The notes below the pieces were generated by a model. It was not told the origin of the DNA, did no database searches, and saw nothing but the letters and a program-made list of their open reading frames with translations. A program made the translations under genes and the position numbers. A DNA stretch of 64,000 nucleotides. It comes from Alteromonas sp047556435 (GTDB taxonomy: Bacteria > Pseudomonadota > Gammaproteobacteria > Enterobacterales > Alteromonadaceae). The stretch lies in NCBI RefSeq assembly GCF_047556435.1, contig NZ_CP180210.1, forward strand, positions 310,001 through 374,000, read 5' to 3'. Positions 43,420 to 51,668 of this stretch are shown piece by piece (the stretch's first letter is position 1; the number at the start of each line of letters is the position of its first letter).

Positions 43420-45537
43420 ATGTTTAAACCATCGCTTACGCTCATAGCCCTGGCCGTTAGTGCTCCTTCCCTAGCTAATGACGCTCCAAAAGATATGGAG
43501 CGCATTATTGTTTCTGGAAGTCGTGTGATTGAAAGTATTGATGAAGTACCTGCGTCGATCACCGTTATTTCCAGAAAACAGATTGAAGATCACTTGAAGG
43601 TGAACCCTGAATTACAAAGCTTGTTAGCGCAGATGGTACCTGGCCTTGCTCCTGACACAGGTAGTTCAAGCAATACTGGCCAGTCTCTGCGCGGACGTGC
43701 TCCGCTTGTGATGATTGACGGCGTGCCTCAGTCTACGCCGCTTAGAAATGGTTCGTTAGGTGTGAAAACGATTGACCCTAGTGCGCTTGCTAGAATTGAG
43801 GTAATTAAGGGCGCCACGTCTGTTTATGGTAACGGGGCGTCGGGCGGTATTATCAACTACATTACCAAGCAAGCGACGGCGCAAGACACGCATGAGGGCC
43901 AAGTGAGTTTGTCCTCACGTTTTAGCGCAGTGAAGCTTGAAGAGTCAGCCGGTGCACGTATCTCAGCTGCGATTAACGGCAAGGTGGAGAATTTTGATTA
44001 CCTTGTTACTGCCAGCTACGAGGAAAACGGCGTTCAGCGCGATGCTGAAGGCGACATTTTAGGTTTGCAGTACGGTTTGTCAGATGCTGAAACACAGAAT
44101 TACTTTACCAAATTAGGTTACGACTTCGACCAAGAAAAACGTCTTCAGTTCAGCTACAACTTCTTTAGCTCTCAACAAAAAACTGATTTGGCAGATGTTC
44201 CCGGAGACATTAACGAAGGTGTTAAAACCTACGCTATTCACGTACCTGAAGCTCTGCAAAAACGCGGGAAACCTCAGGGGCCTGATGGGAATGAGAACAT
44301 CACCCTTAAATATACAGACAGCAATATCTTTGCAAACAGCGAAATGACGCTTGATGTGTACACACAGGATATTGAAAACGTATTTTTCTTTTCACCTAAC
44401 TTAGCTAATCCAGATGAAGGCTACGACGGTGGCCAGTCTATCATTCGCTCTGAAAAGCGCGGCGCTCGCGCGACATTTAATACTGCTGTTGATTTTGATG
44501 GTGTTGAAGCTACGTTCATTTATGGTATCGACGCACTGAAAGACACCACCTCACAGCCGCTGGTGGATGGGCGCGTGTGGGTACCTGAAATGGAAATGGA
44601 CAGCTTAGCTGGCTTTTTACAAACAAAGTGGGTAATTCGCGACGACGTTATTGTAAAGGCGGGTGTGAGAAGGGAAAGCATCGACTTATCGGTTGATGAC
44701 TACGAAACACTAAAGTTGTGTCGCTCAGAAACTCAATGCTCTGTTCCTCTTCAAGTTAAGGGTGACACCATAGATTACGACGCCACTACTTATAACATTG
44801 CGATAAAGTACAACTGGCGCGACAGCTTTAGCCCGTTCTTCAATTACTCGCAAGGTTCAGACATCGCTGACATTGGCCGCCTACTGCGCGCTGCAACAGT
44901 AGATGATATTGGCCTTATTCAAACTGAAGCTTCTATCATCGATAACTACGAAGTGGGTTTCACTTCTCTTTTCGACCAGATACGCCTTGAAGTTGCGGCT
45001 TACAGAAGTACATCTGAATTAGGTACTACCAATAGTTTCAACGAGGTGACAGGTGTGTATGAGCCTGTACGCGCACCACAGGAAATTTGGGGTTACGAAG
45101 GCTTAGTGGACTACCGTATTTCAGAAACGCTCAACGTGGTAGCTACATATAGTTACGTTGAAGGGAAAAATACCGAAGCTGACGTGTACCTTGGCTCTCG
45201 CCAAATTAGCCCACCCAAAGCAACGGCAAACGTAAATTGGAAGCCATCAGACACTTTGTCGCTAACAGTTAGCTATCTGTATGTGGGCGATCGCAAACGC
45301 TTCTCGCCAAATGCTGACGGCGACTATGTTGGTGATCAAGGGCCTATATCGAGCTACAATATTGTTAACCTAAGTGGACAGTACCAGTTCGCTGACAACT
45401 GGAACGCGTTTATGGGCGTCGAAAACCTGTTTAACAGCGACTACTATCCTGCTCGCGCTCAGTCGTATACCTATGGTGGCTACAATATTAAAGGGTTAGG
45501 TACCACAGCAACGCTTGGTGTCACTTACACATTCTAA
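43420..45537 (+). CDS. TonB-dependent siderophore receptor
   Basis: 705 residues: Sec signal (LTLIALAVSAPSLAND), TonB box region (DMERIIVSGSRV), plug domain (about 35-150, with SLRGRAPLVMIDGVPQ and IEVIKGATSVYGNGASGGIIN), and a 22-strand-type barrel ending in LGTTATLGVTYTF with a terminal Phe. Plug features resemble the IutA/PvuA hydroxamate-carboxylate group, but the ligand cannot be fixed by reading. No biosynthesis genes are nearby, so it probably takes up a siderophore made elsewhere. It is Fur-regulated by the box above and ended by its own terminator. Confidence 0.93.
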   Translation: MFKPSLTLIALAVSAPSLANDAPKDMERIIVSGSRVIESIDEVPASITVISRKQIEDHLKVNPELQSLLAQMVPGLAPDTGSSSNTGQSLRGRAPLVMIDGVPQSTPLRNGSLGVKTIDPSALARIEVIKGATSVYGNGASGGIINYITKQATAQDTHEGQVSLSSRFSAVKLEESAGARISAAINGKVENFDYLVTASYEENGVQRDAEGDILGLQYGLSDAETQNYFTKLGYDFDQEKRLQFSYNFFSSQQKTDLADVPGDINEGVKTYAIHVPEALQKRGKPQGPDGNENITLKYTDSNIFANSEMTLDVYTQDIENVFFFSPNLANPDEGYDGGQSIIRSEKRGARATFNTAVDFDGVEATFIYGIDALKDTTSQPLVDGRVWVPEMEMDSLAGFLQTKWVIRDDVIVKAGVRRESIDLSVDDYETLKLCRSETQCSVPLQVKGDTIDYDATTYNIAIKYNWRDSFSPFFNYSQGSDIADIGRLLRAATVDDIGLIQTEASIIDNYEVGFTSLFDQIRLEVAAYRSTSELGTTNSFNEVTGVYEPVRAPQEIWGYEGLVDYRISETLNVVATYSYVEGKNTEADVYLGSRQISPPKATANVNWKPSDTLSLTVSYLYVGDRKRFSPNADGDYVGDQGPISSYNIVNLSGQYQFADNWNAFMGVENLFNSDYYPARAQSYTYGGYNIKGLGTTATLGVTYTF

Positions 45538-45544
45538 CTAATGC

Positions 45545-45575
45545 CACCTCGCCTAATGCAGGCGAGGTGTCTTTT
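45545..45575 (+). terminator. terminator after the siderophore receptor gene
   Basis: CACCTCGCC-TAATGCA-GGCGAGGTG-TCTTTT: a 9-bp perfect stem and short T-run, 8 bases after the stop codon. Confidence 0.88.
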
Positions 45576-45765
45576 CCTTACCATCACTTTCAACGCCTCA
45601 TAGTTGGTGAATCTCACCGTAATGCCGCCACACTCTCCCGCTTACAGCTTATACGCGCTTTTTTTGCCTATGTTGATACCTCAACCTGGGCATTTAAGCC
45701 ACTACAAGTTATCAAGACTTCTCAGTGCACCGTGTGCTTGGTTTTGTTGATCACGGTGCGTGTCC

Positions 45766-45963
45766 ATGAGCCAATAATTTACCTTCGGCGATAGTGAATT
45801 TTTCAGCAAGTGCCGCTAAACCCTTAAAGAAATATTCTTATCCCGAATGGATAACCTGTTACCGCGGTCTCAATTGGTGGGCGTGACAGAGCCTTTTTAT
45901 CCCAAGGCGGATAATGGTCGTCGCCTGTATCCGCTGCCAACGATTTTCCGCATTCACTTGCAA
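45766..45963 (+). pseudogene. IS5-family transposase, N-terminal remnant with two stops
   Basis: From ATG 45766 the frame reads MSQ-stop-FTFGDSEFFSKCR-stop-TLKEIFLSRMDNLLP and on through VTEPFYPKADNGRRLYPLP and IFRIHLQ. This follows the start of the IS5 transposase closely, including KEIFLSRM, EPFYPKA-NGRR-YPL and the RIH motif. Two in-frame TAA codons (45775 and 45817) replace glutamine-like positions, and the match ends abruptly at 45963, so only the first 66 codons survive. The catalytic DDE core is lost. I did not find IS5 terminal inverted repeats. Confidence 0.88.
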
Positions 45964-46032
45964 AGAATTTGCAAAGTTTAATTTTTTAATTTTAAGCAAC
46001 TGAATATAAATGGTTTTTCAGTAAGCGTTACT

Positions 46033-46078
46033 TTGAAAATCCGCGTGTCGGTGGTTCGATCCCGCCTCTGGGCACCAT
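46033..46078 (+). repeat. right direct repeat of the tRNA-Phe island
   Basis: Exact copy of 41187-41232 (46 bases). It lacks the acceptor 5' strand, the D-arm and the 5' half of the anticodon stem, so it cannot form a tRNA; it is the attachment-site scar at the island's distal end. Confidence 0.92.
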
Positions 46079-46088
46079 AAAACAAAAC

Positions 46089-46113
46089 AGCCCCGCAAAC
46101 GCGGGGCTTTTTT
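46089..46113 (+). terminator. terminator next to the right repeat (original tRNA-Phe terminator)
   Basis: AGCCCCGC-AAAC-GCGGGGCT with a T-run, starting 11 bases past the tRNA-end copy. Before integration it would have directly followed tRNA-Phe, and is now cut off from its gene. Confidence 0.9.
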
Positions 46114-46131
46114 GTTTTTGTGATGTATTAA

Positions 46132-46294
46132 CCAGAGGCGGGTTCCCGCCGCTGGGGTGAAGGCGAACCGTTGTGCCGGTGGCACAACGCAGTCGCCGTA
46201 ACGACGCGACAGGAAGTCGCGGCTGGTGCAGCTCACCAGGGACGGGTTTTTACGCACAGAGTTAACTACACGCCTCGCATTAGCGGGGCCTTTT
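46132..46294 (+). repeat. array of hairpins ending in a terminator
   Basis: Four near-perfect inverted repeats follow one another: CCAG-a-GGCGGG/CCCGCC-g-CTGG (46132-46155), a 9-bp stem CGTTGTGCC/GGCACAACG (46169-46189) held in an outer GGCGA/TCGCC, CGCGAC/GTCGCG (46205-46221) and CTGGTG/CACCAG (46223-46239). After GGGTTTTTA comes GCCTCGC-ATTA-GCGGGGC-CTTTTT (46272-46294), a terminator. Such density suggests a structured RNA or a palindromic repeat family. The left arm of the first hairpin (CCAGAGGCGGG) is the complement of the tRNA-Phe 3' end. The minus-strand reading frame across it is probably spurious. Confidence 0.6.
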
Positions 46295-46392
46295 TGATGT
46301 TTCCTAATTATTTTAAGAAGCATTCACTTCTAAAACTTGCTGTGTACAAGTGTTCGCAAAAATCGATGATATAAATTTTGAGTATCGGTTAA

Positions 46393-47718
46393 TTAGTTGC
46401 TTACCTCTGTTAAGTAGGCTCTGTTTGCTTCCCATATTTCAGTCTGCATAGGATACAGAAATTTTATTTGATATTGCGCTATTGACCTTTCGGCTTCTGA
46501 AAAAGCCCGCTTAGCGAGGGGGAATTGCTGGGTGGCGATATACAAAACTGACATCTTGAGTCTGACTGCAGCCAGGCCCGTTTGGTTACCGCGATTTAGG
46601 TACATTTTTTCTGCTCTCTGAAATGCCCTCAACGCTTCGACATTTTTTGCAGCTTGATAATTAATGTCGCCTTGTAAATCACTTAATAACGCCAGTTGGT
46701 CCCAATCGTGTTCAGATATTGAAAGTTCTTCTGCTTGGCTTAAAACAGCCAATGCGTCTTCAAATTTTCCCCGTACAAAAAGTGACTTGGCCCGCAAGTA
46801 GCCAAACCTCATCTGCCAAGAGGTATTGGTTGTCTCAGATACAATGCTGTCTAGAATTTCTTGTGCTTTAAAATGGCTCTCATTCCAGATATAGAGTTTC
46901 ACCAGAAGATACTTTAGCCGAAGGCTATCAGGGAAACGAGGGAGTAGTTTTTCGAGGGTGCCCAAAGCAGCCTTCCAGTCACGTTCGTAAATCAGGAAGG
47001 CGTCTATAAACTCTTGGTTCCATGACATAGAAACGTTAGCTGGATTAGGGGCTCTCGACTGCTTTACTATCTCTTCGGCAATCTGACTGGGTATAGATTT
47101 TGGATAAGCTGTAAAAACAATTCCCTGGATTTCGCGTGAATTGAATTTTGCTGAGTAAATTGCTGCAAATTCTGCCGTATCGCCATATATATCAAGCTTC
47201 AAAGTTTCGATATTTTTAGGAAGCAGTTTCATCGATGTCATGTCGTTGCTCAATGCTGCTTCGTATGGCGCAAATGCCTGACTGTGACTATTAATTGTAA
47301 TTGCCGTATTAGTATTTATGTCCTTTGCCAAATTCAATCCAACTAACATCACAATGAACAAAGTTAAGAACCCAAAAGGGCGCTGTCTAATGATGTCAGA
47401 ATACTTTTTTCGAGTGCTTTCAACGCTGACCACATTGCCAGTAAATTGATAGCCTTTGCGAGGAAAGTTTACGATAACACTGGGATTATCCAACAACTGA
47501 CGGATTTCACGAATAGACTGGACAACCACACCATCACTAACGCCTACGTCATCCCAAACATGTTCCAGTAAGCGTTCTGAGGCAATTAGCTCATTTCTGT
47601 GCTCAATAAAGTAGAGCAGCAAGGCTAGCGTCCGAGGCCTTATATGCCGCTCTTTATCTCCGTTGGTTAACGATCGGAGATGACAGTCCAACGTCCAGTC
47701 GTTTATTCGATAAATCAT
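46393..47718 (-). CDS. ToxR/CadC-like transmembrane transcriptional regulator
   Basis: About 441 residues. N-terminal OmpR/ToxR-type winged helix (about 1-98, with RPRTLALLLYFIEHRNELIA, SERLLEHVWDDVGVSDGVVVQSIREIR in part and FPRKGYQF), one transmembrane helix (about 112-130, PFGFLTLFIVMLVGL), and a C-terminal extracytoplasmic region with TPR-like helices (about 230-430). Start ATG 47718 is preferred over TTG 47727. It lies downstream of the alpha-amylase gene with 66 bases between, same strand, so the two are probably one transcript. The signal sensed may be a starch breakdown product, but this is inference. Confidence 0.82.
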   Translation of the reverse strand: MIYRINDWTLDCHLRSLTNGDKERHIRPRTLALLLYFIEHRNELIASERLLEHVWDDVGVSDGVVVQSIREIRQLLDNPSVIVNFPRKGYQFTGNVVSVESTRKKYSDIIRQRPFGFLTLFIVMLVGLNLAKDINTNTAITINSHSQAFAPYEAALSNDMTSMKLLPKNIETLKLDIYGDTAEFAAIYSAKFNSREIQGIVFTAYPKSIPSQIAEEIVKQSRAPNPANVSMSWNQEFIDAFLIYERDWKAALGTLEKLLPRFPDSLRLKYLLVKLYIWNESHFKAQEILDSIVSETTNTSWQMRFGYLRAKSLFVRGKFEDALAVLSQAEELSISEHDWDQLALLSDLQGDINYQAAKNVEALRAFQRAEKMYLNRGNQTGLAAVRLKMSVLYIATQQFPLAKRAFSEAERSIAQYQIKFLYPMQTEIWEANRAYLTEVSN

Positions 47719-47784
47719 CAGGCCCAATTATCGTAACTTGTATCAGGGTACATCAATGACTATACAGCAGCCGAAGAAAGACCG

Positions 47785-49452
47785 TTAGTGAGTTGTGCTT
47801 TCGGCGAGCAACGCATAGCTGAACATATTGTCCAGGGTCACTGATCCATCAATGACCTGAACAGACTGGCCTGAATAGTGATCTCTAAGTAAGCTTCCGT
47901 CTGCAAAATAATCGCCTACAGGAATATTCTTTTTACCGTTCGGTAGCGATGCTGCAATTATTACGGACGGATGGCCCTGTAACTCTCTTGCAAAGGTATA
48001 AGGGGCATCACTAATCATGGTATGCTGGCCGGCACCGATCGCCCGGTATTGATTACGAAACTGCCCGAGTTTTTGCCAGTGCAGAAGTAGTTGCTGTGTG
48101 GTCGGTAAGGCAAGGTCTGCCCAGTTCATTGGCACACGTAAACTTGCGTCGCCCACGGCATCGGGAGCCAACAGTGGGCGGGCAAGCTCGTCGCCATAAT
48201 AAATTTGCGCTGCGCCTGGTGCCATCATCAATTTGAATGCAGTTTGGTATGGAAATTTGCGCTCACGGTCAAATGATTCGGGATCATCGTGTGAGCTGAT
48301 GTAATTCAGTGTGGCAAAAGATTGCATCGGTGCGCTGTTCATGGCGTGGTTATAGTCTGCGAATAGCTGTGCGGCAGACAGCTTAAGGTGTTCTGGGAAT
48401 CCCATATTTATGAGGCCATCAAAGCTAAAGTCGAAGTAATTTATTTTCTTATCGCCAAAATCATATTCGCCTGTTTCTTCAATTGCGATTTTGAAACCTT
48501 TGAGACCCCAATGCATTACTTCACCCACCATATAGAATGGAATATCAGGTGTTATCCGGTTCGGATTCTTTGAGCGCCATTCTTCCAAAGCCAGGCCTGC
48601 TTCTACTTTGAGCTCAGTCCACACTTCGGGTTCAACATGCTTGGCAGTATCAACACGAAAACCATCTAGTCCAAATTCCCTGACCCAATCAGATAGCCAT
48701 TTAATAAGGTAATATTTTGGTAACCTTGGGTGCTGGGTGCGAGCAAAATAGTCATCAAGTTCAGCTAACTCTTGGTGTAGCCGGCCTTCTTCACGCCATT
48801 TTTCCTTCAGCCAGTCGGGCAGTGTAACTTCCAGTGAACTGTCTGTCCGCATATCGGTTAGTGACGTGGCAAGAGCACATCCAGTATTTTGTATGTAGCT
48901 GCTCCAGTTACATAAGGGCCGCGTCCTAACCCACGAAGCAGGCCAAGCTTCATCTATAGTAGTTTGCGGTCCGGTATGGTTAATGATGACATCAAAGAGG
49001 AGCCGGATACCTTTTCTGTGGGCAAGTGTCACCAACTCTTTGAAGTCGTCTTTAGTGCCGAAGTTCGCGTCTATTTGGGTAAAATCTTTTGGCCAATAAC
49101 CGTGGTAGGCATAGGTGACCCCCGAACTTGTATCCACGCCGTGGATTTGCTCAAAGACAGGCGTTAACCAAAGGGTATCCACCCCAAGCTTAGAAAAGTA
49201 GCCGCTTTTTAGTTGCTGTATGACTCCTCTAATATCGCCGCCTACAAAGCCTCTTAGTTTTGCTGGCGTTTCAGGCCGACCATAGGCGTAATCATTGGAA
49301 TTGTCGCCGTTCTTAAAGCGGTCTAGAAGAATAAAATAAACCGTTGCACTCTTCCAGTGGATATCAGCGGCGGCAAATGATTTGCCGCTCCCTACGAGCA
49401 GCGCTACTAAAAGCAAAGTGCTCAGTTTAAAATGTTGGTAAATAATGTTCAC
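47785..49452 (-). CDS. secreted GH13 alpha-amylase
   Basis: 555 residues with a signal peptide (LSTLLLVALLVGSGKSFAAA). The GH13 barrel shows conserved region I DVIINHT (Asp154), II GFRVDTAKH (nucleophile Asp268), III GEVMHW (acid/base Glu311) and IV SSHDD (Asp389). The early part (YFILLDRFKNGDNSND) is typical of periplasmic or secreted alpha-amylases of proteobacteria. It cleaves alpha-1,4-glucans such as starch, glycogen or algal storage glucans. Its transcript continues into a ToxR-like regulator gene. Nothing truncated is visible. Confidence 0.92.
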   Translation of the reverse strand: MNIIYQHFKLSTLLLVALLVGSGKSFAAADIHWKSATVYFILLDRFKNGDNSNDYAYGRPETPAKLRGFVGGDIRGVIQQLKSGYFSKLGVDTLWLTPVFEQIHGVDTSSGVTYAYHGYWPKDFTQIDANFGTKDDFKELVTLAHRKGIRLLFDVIINHTGPQTTIDEAWPASWVRTRPLCNWSSYIQNTGCALATSLTDMRTDSSLEVTLPDWLKEKWREEGRLHQELAELDDYFARTQHPRLPKYYLIKWLSDWVREFGLDGFRVDTAKHVEPEVWTELKVEAGLALEEWRSKNPNRITPDIPFYMVGEVMHWGLKGFKIAIEETGEYDFGDKKINYFDFSFDGLINMGFPEHLKLSAAQLFADYNHAMNSAPMQSFATLNYISSHDDPESFDRERKFPYQTAFKLMMAPGAAQIYYGDELARPLLAPDAVGDASLRVPMNWADLALPTTQQLLLHWQKLGQFRNQYRAIGAGQHTMISDAPYTFARELQGHPSVIIAASLPNGKKNIPVGDYFADGSLLRDHYSGQSVQVIDGSVTLDNMFSYALLAESTTH

Positions 49453-50301
49453 AACCTATGTCCTTAAAGTCTGATAAACGCGTCATGACTGTGACGAAAA
49501 CGGGAAGTAAACTGTAATTAAAAACGTTTAAATTTTATTAAACTTATATTTTTCAGCTAGATACGCTCTCTCGGTATAGACTTATTCGCATCTTCCCCAG
49601 AGCTGGCATTTCTGTAGATTCTGTTGGGGGGGCATTCACCCCCCGTTTACCTTTACTTAAAACTAGGCAGAACCCTACTTTTCGATTTCCACATTCAAGA
49701 TTTTAAACCCAACGTATCGGCCATTTTTAACAGTACCGATGAGTTTTCAGTGATTCCACATTCAGAAGGAAAGCGATTGAATACTGGCGAGCTCGCGGAT
49801 AATCGGTGATGCTTCAAGATGTCCTTATCTGGTCTAGTGATGTTTAACTCTCATCAATTGGTGTTTAGCAGAAAATTCAAGAGTATTGCAGCTCCTTTCC
49901 ATAGAATGGACTTTCATTGAGTATTGAAACCCACGTTCCTGTCCTATTCGACAGGCATCCATCGACACTCCAGCGTTCCCACAAGACTATTTTTTTATTA
50001 ATTAGAATAGGTGACGACTCTGCATTCAAGTAACGCGGTGATGAAGACCTGTTGATATCGATAATCCACCAAATACCCGGCGTTATCCGATATAGCACTG
50101 CTGCTTAGTAAACGCGGAAAGAATGTTCGAATTCTGTCCCGCCGTTCTGCGTCATGAAGAGCAAGCCATCTCAAAATTATTGCGCCTCATCATTAGTACC
50201 TATTGGTGAAGATTTGCTCAGGCGTGTTAATTTCGAATCACTTCGCATACCAGCACTATTAACCTTACTGCATGTTTTTTCTGATATTTTGAGAGTAGAT
50301 T
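49453..50301. other. 849-base region without confident genes
   Basis: This follows the start of the amylase gene. Near it are AT-rich sequence and the inverted repeat GTTTAA...TTAAAC (49526-49543), possibly an operator for the amylase promoter. A GGGGGG-CATTCA-CCCCCC hairpin sits at 49627-49644 with no T-run. Two open frames (49624-49809 plus strand, 49877-50098 minus strand, 61 and 73 codons) show no family I recognise and may be decayed remnants. Confidence 0.5.
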
Positions 50302-51414
50302 ATGTCGACAATTACCAATACACGTCTTCTTTCCAGTAAAAGTAACGTTGGAAATACCCGTGTTCACCACGTAGAGCAGAGTTTAACGCTGGAGCCTGGA
50401 GAGGCTCTGTTAGCCATTGACACCTTCGCGCTTACCACCAACAACATTACCTATGCCGCCTTTGGTGAATCAATGCGCTATTGGGATTTTTTTCCTACGC
50501 AACTAGAGGGCTGGGGGCAGATGCCGGTATGGGGTTATGCCACTGTTTATAGTACGAATGCTGAAGGCATTGCCGTAGGCGATCGATTTTACGGCTATTA
50601 CCCTATTTCGAAATTCTTAAAGATAAAAGCCGGACGGGTGAATACGCAGGGCTTTAAAGAGGTTTCCGAGCACAGAAAGGAATTACCGTTTACCTACAAC
50701 ACCTATATACGTGTTGCTCAGACACCCACTCTGACTCCTGATTTAGAAGACGCTGAGATGTTAATGCGCCCGCTGTTCTATACGTCATATATGCTGGCCG
50801 ACTTCTTACATGATAATAATTACTTCGGCGCTAAAAAAATATTGTTTTCCAGCGCGTCCAGCAAAACCGCCTACGGAACAGTTTACTGCGGTCGCCAGCT
50901 TGGCGATCACTCACACTTTGTGGGTATTACTTCGGCAAGCAATCAGGCTTTTGTCGAAAGCACAGGTCTGTACGACTCCACCGTGACATACGAGGAACTC
51001 AGCACGCTATCTACGGACGAGCCTTATGTTTACGTCGATTTCTCGGGCAGCAGCAGTCTTCGCTTGAGTATTCATCAACACCTTGGAGAACAACTTAAAT
51101 ATGACTGTTACGCTGGCTCAGCGACCAATACAGAATACCTGTCGAACGAGCATAAATATAATCCTGAACCTGTGCCTTACTTCGCTCCGGATCAAATTCG
51201 TAAACGTATTCAGGACTGGGGTATGGATGAATTAAATCGACGTTACGAAGCAACTCAGGCTGAATTTTTGGCTGCACTTGTCGATCCTCAAACCGGTTGG
51301 ATGAAACTTAGCCCTGGTTATGGATTTGGTGATGCGGCGAGGATAACTCGCACGCTTTATATGACTGGCGATCAGCCCCATCTGGGCAGAGTCATTCGTT
51401 TCGATATGTTTTAA
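50302..51414 (+). CDS. DUF2855 family protein
   Basis: 370 residues. The N-terminal part (about 30-100, ALLAIDTFALTTNNITYAAFG and WGQMPVWGYATV) resembles the GroES-like half of quinone oxidoreductases, and the middle has a Rossmann-like KKILFSSASSKTA. These features match DUF2855, an uncharacterised MDR-related group. No catalytic zinc ligands are visible. GAGAG precedes ATG 50302. It converges with the lysR gene on the other strand, 254 bases away. Function unknown. Confidence 0.82.
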   Translation: MSTITNTRLLSSKSNVGNTRVHHVEQSLTLEPGEALLAIDTFALTTNNITYAAFGESMRYWDFFPTQLEGWGQMPVWGYATVYSTNAEGIAVGDRFYGYYPISKFLKIKAGRVNTQGFKEVSEHRKELPFTYNTYIRVAQTPTLTPDLEDAEMLMRPLFYTSYMLADFLHDNNYFGAKKILFSSASSKTAYGTVYCGRQLGDHSHFVGITSASNQAFVESTGLYDSTVTYEELSTLSTDEPYVYVDFSGSSSLRLSIHQHLGEQLKYDCYAGSATNTEYLSNEHKYNPEPVPYFAPDQIRKRIQDWGMDELNRRYEATQAEFLAALVDPQTGWMKLSPGYGFGDAARITRTLYMTGDQPHLGRVIRFDMF

Positions 51415-51668
51415 TAGACGGCGAGTGCAGACAAAATAAGACAATCACCCTAAAGTGCCTATGTGTGTGGAGTGACTGTCCAATCCGGAAGTACAATTAG
51501 TAATTGTTTAACCGGTGTCGGTGCACGCCGCTTTCAGACGTTCAAAGCTCGCTGGCATCCACGTACCGGTAATGCACTGAGAAAATGGATTAATCCGGTC
51601 ATTTGAGCTGTGGTTCTAAATTGCGAACCAGCCAGAGCCATCAGGATTAGAATGACCCGTATTTCAAG

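Larger units (their letters stand above)
41187..46078. mobile_element. decayed genomic island in tRNA-Phe
   Basis: The 46-bp direct repeats at both ends mark an element of about 4.85 kb (one repeat counted) integrated into the tRNA-Phe gene. Contents left to right: terminator, unidentified 280 bases, a frameshifted ATPase remnant, a PepSY protein gene and a TonB siderophore receptor gene each behind a Fur-like box, a terminator, and an IS5 transposase remnant. No integrase or excisionase gene remains, so it is probably fixed. The island is visibly more AT-rich between genes than the flanks. The iron uptake pair is the only intact cargo. Confidence 0.85.

Noticed and set aside
45567..45794. 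75-codon plus-strand frame after the siderophore receptor
   Set aside because: It starts inside the terminator and runs into the IS5 remnant in another frame; no family is visible.
46272..46294. Further degenerate tRNA gene next to the island's right end
   Set aside because: The stretch between the right repeat and this terminator has strong stems but no anticodon arm or T-loop sequence, so it is not a tRNA.
46018..46323. 101-codon minus-strand frame across the right repeat and hairpins
   Set aside because: It runs through the tRNA copy, a terminator and several hairpins; its peptide follows from the structured DNA and has no domain.
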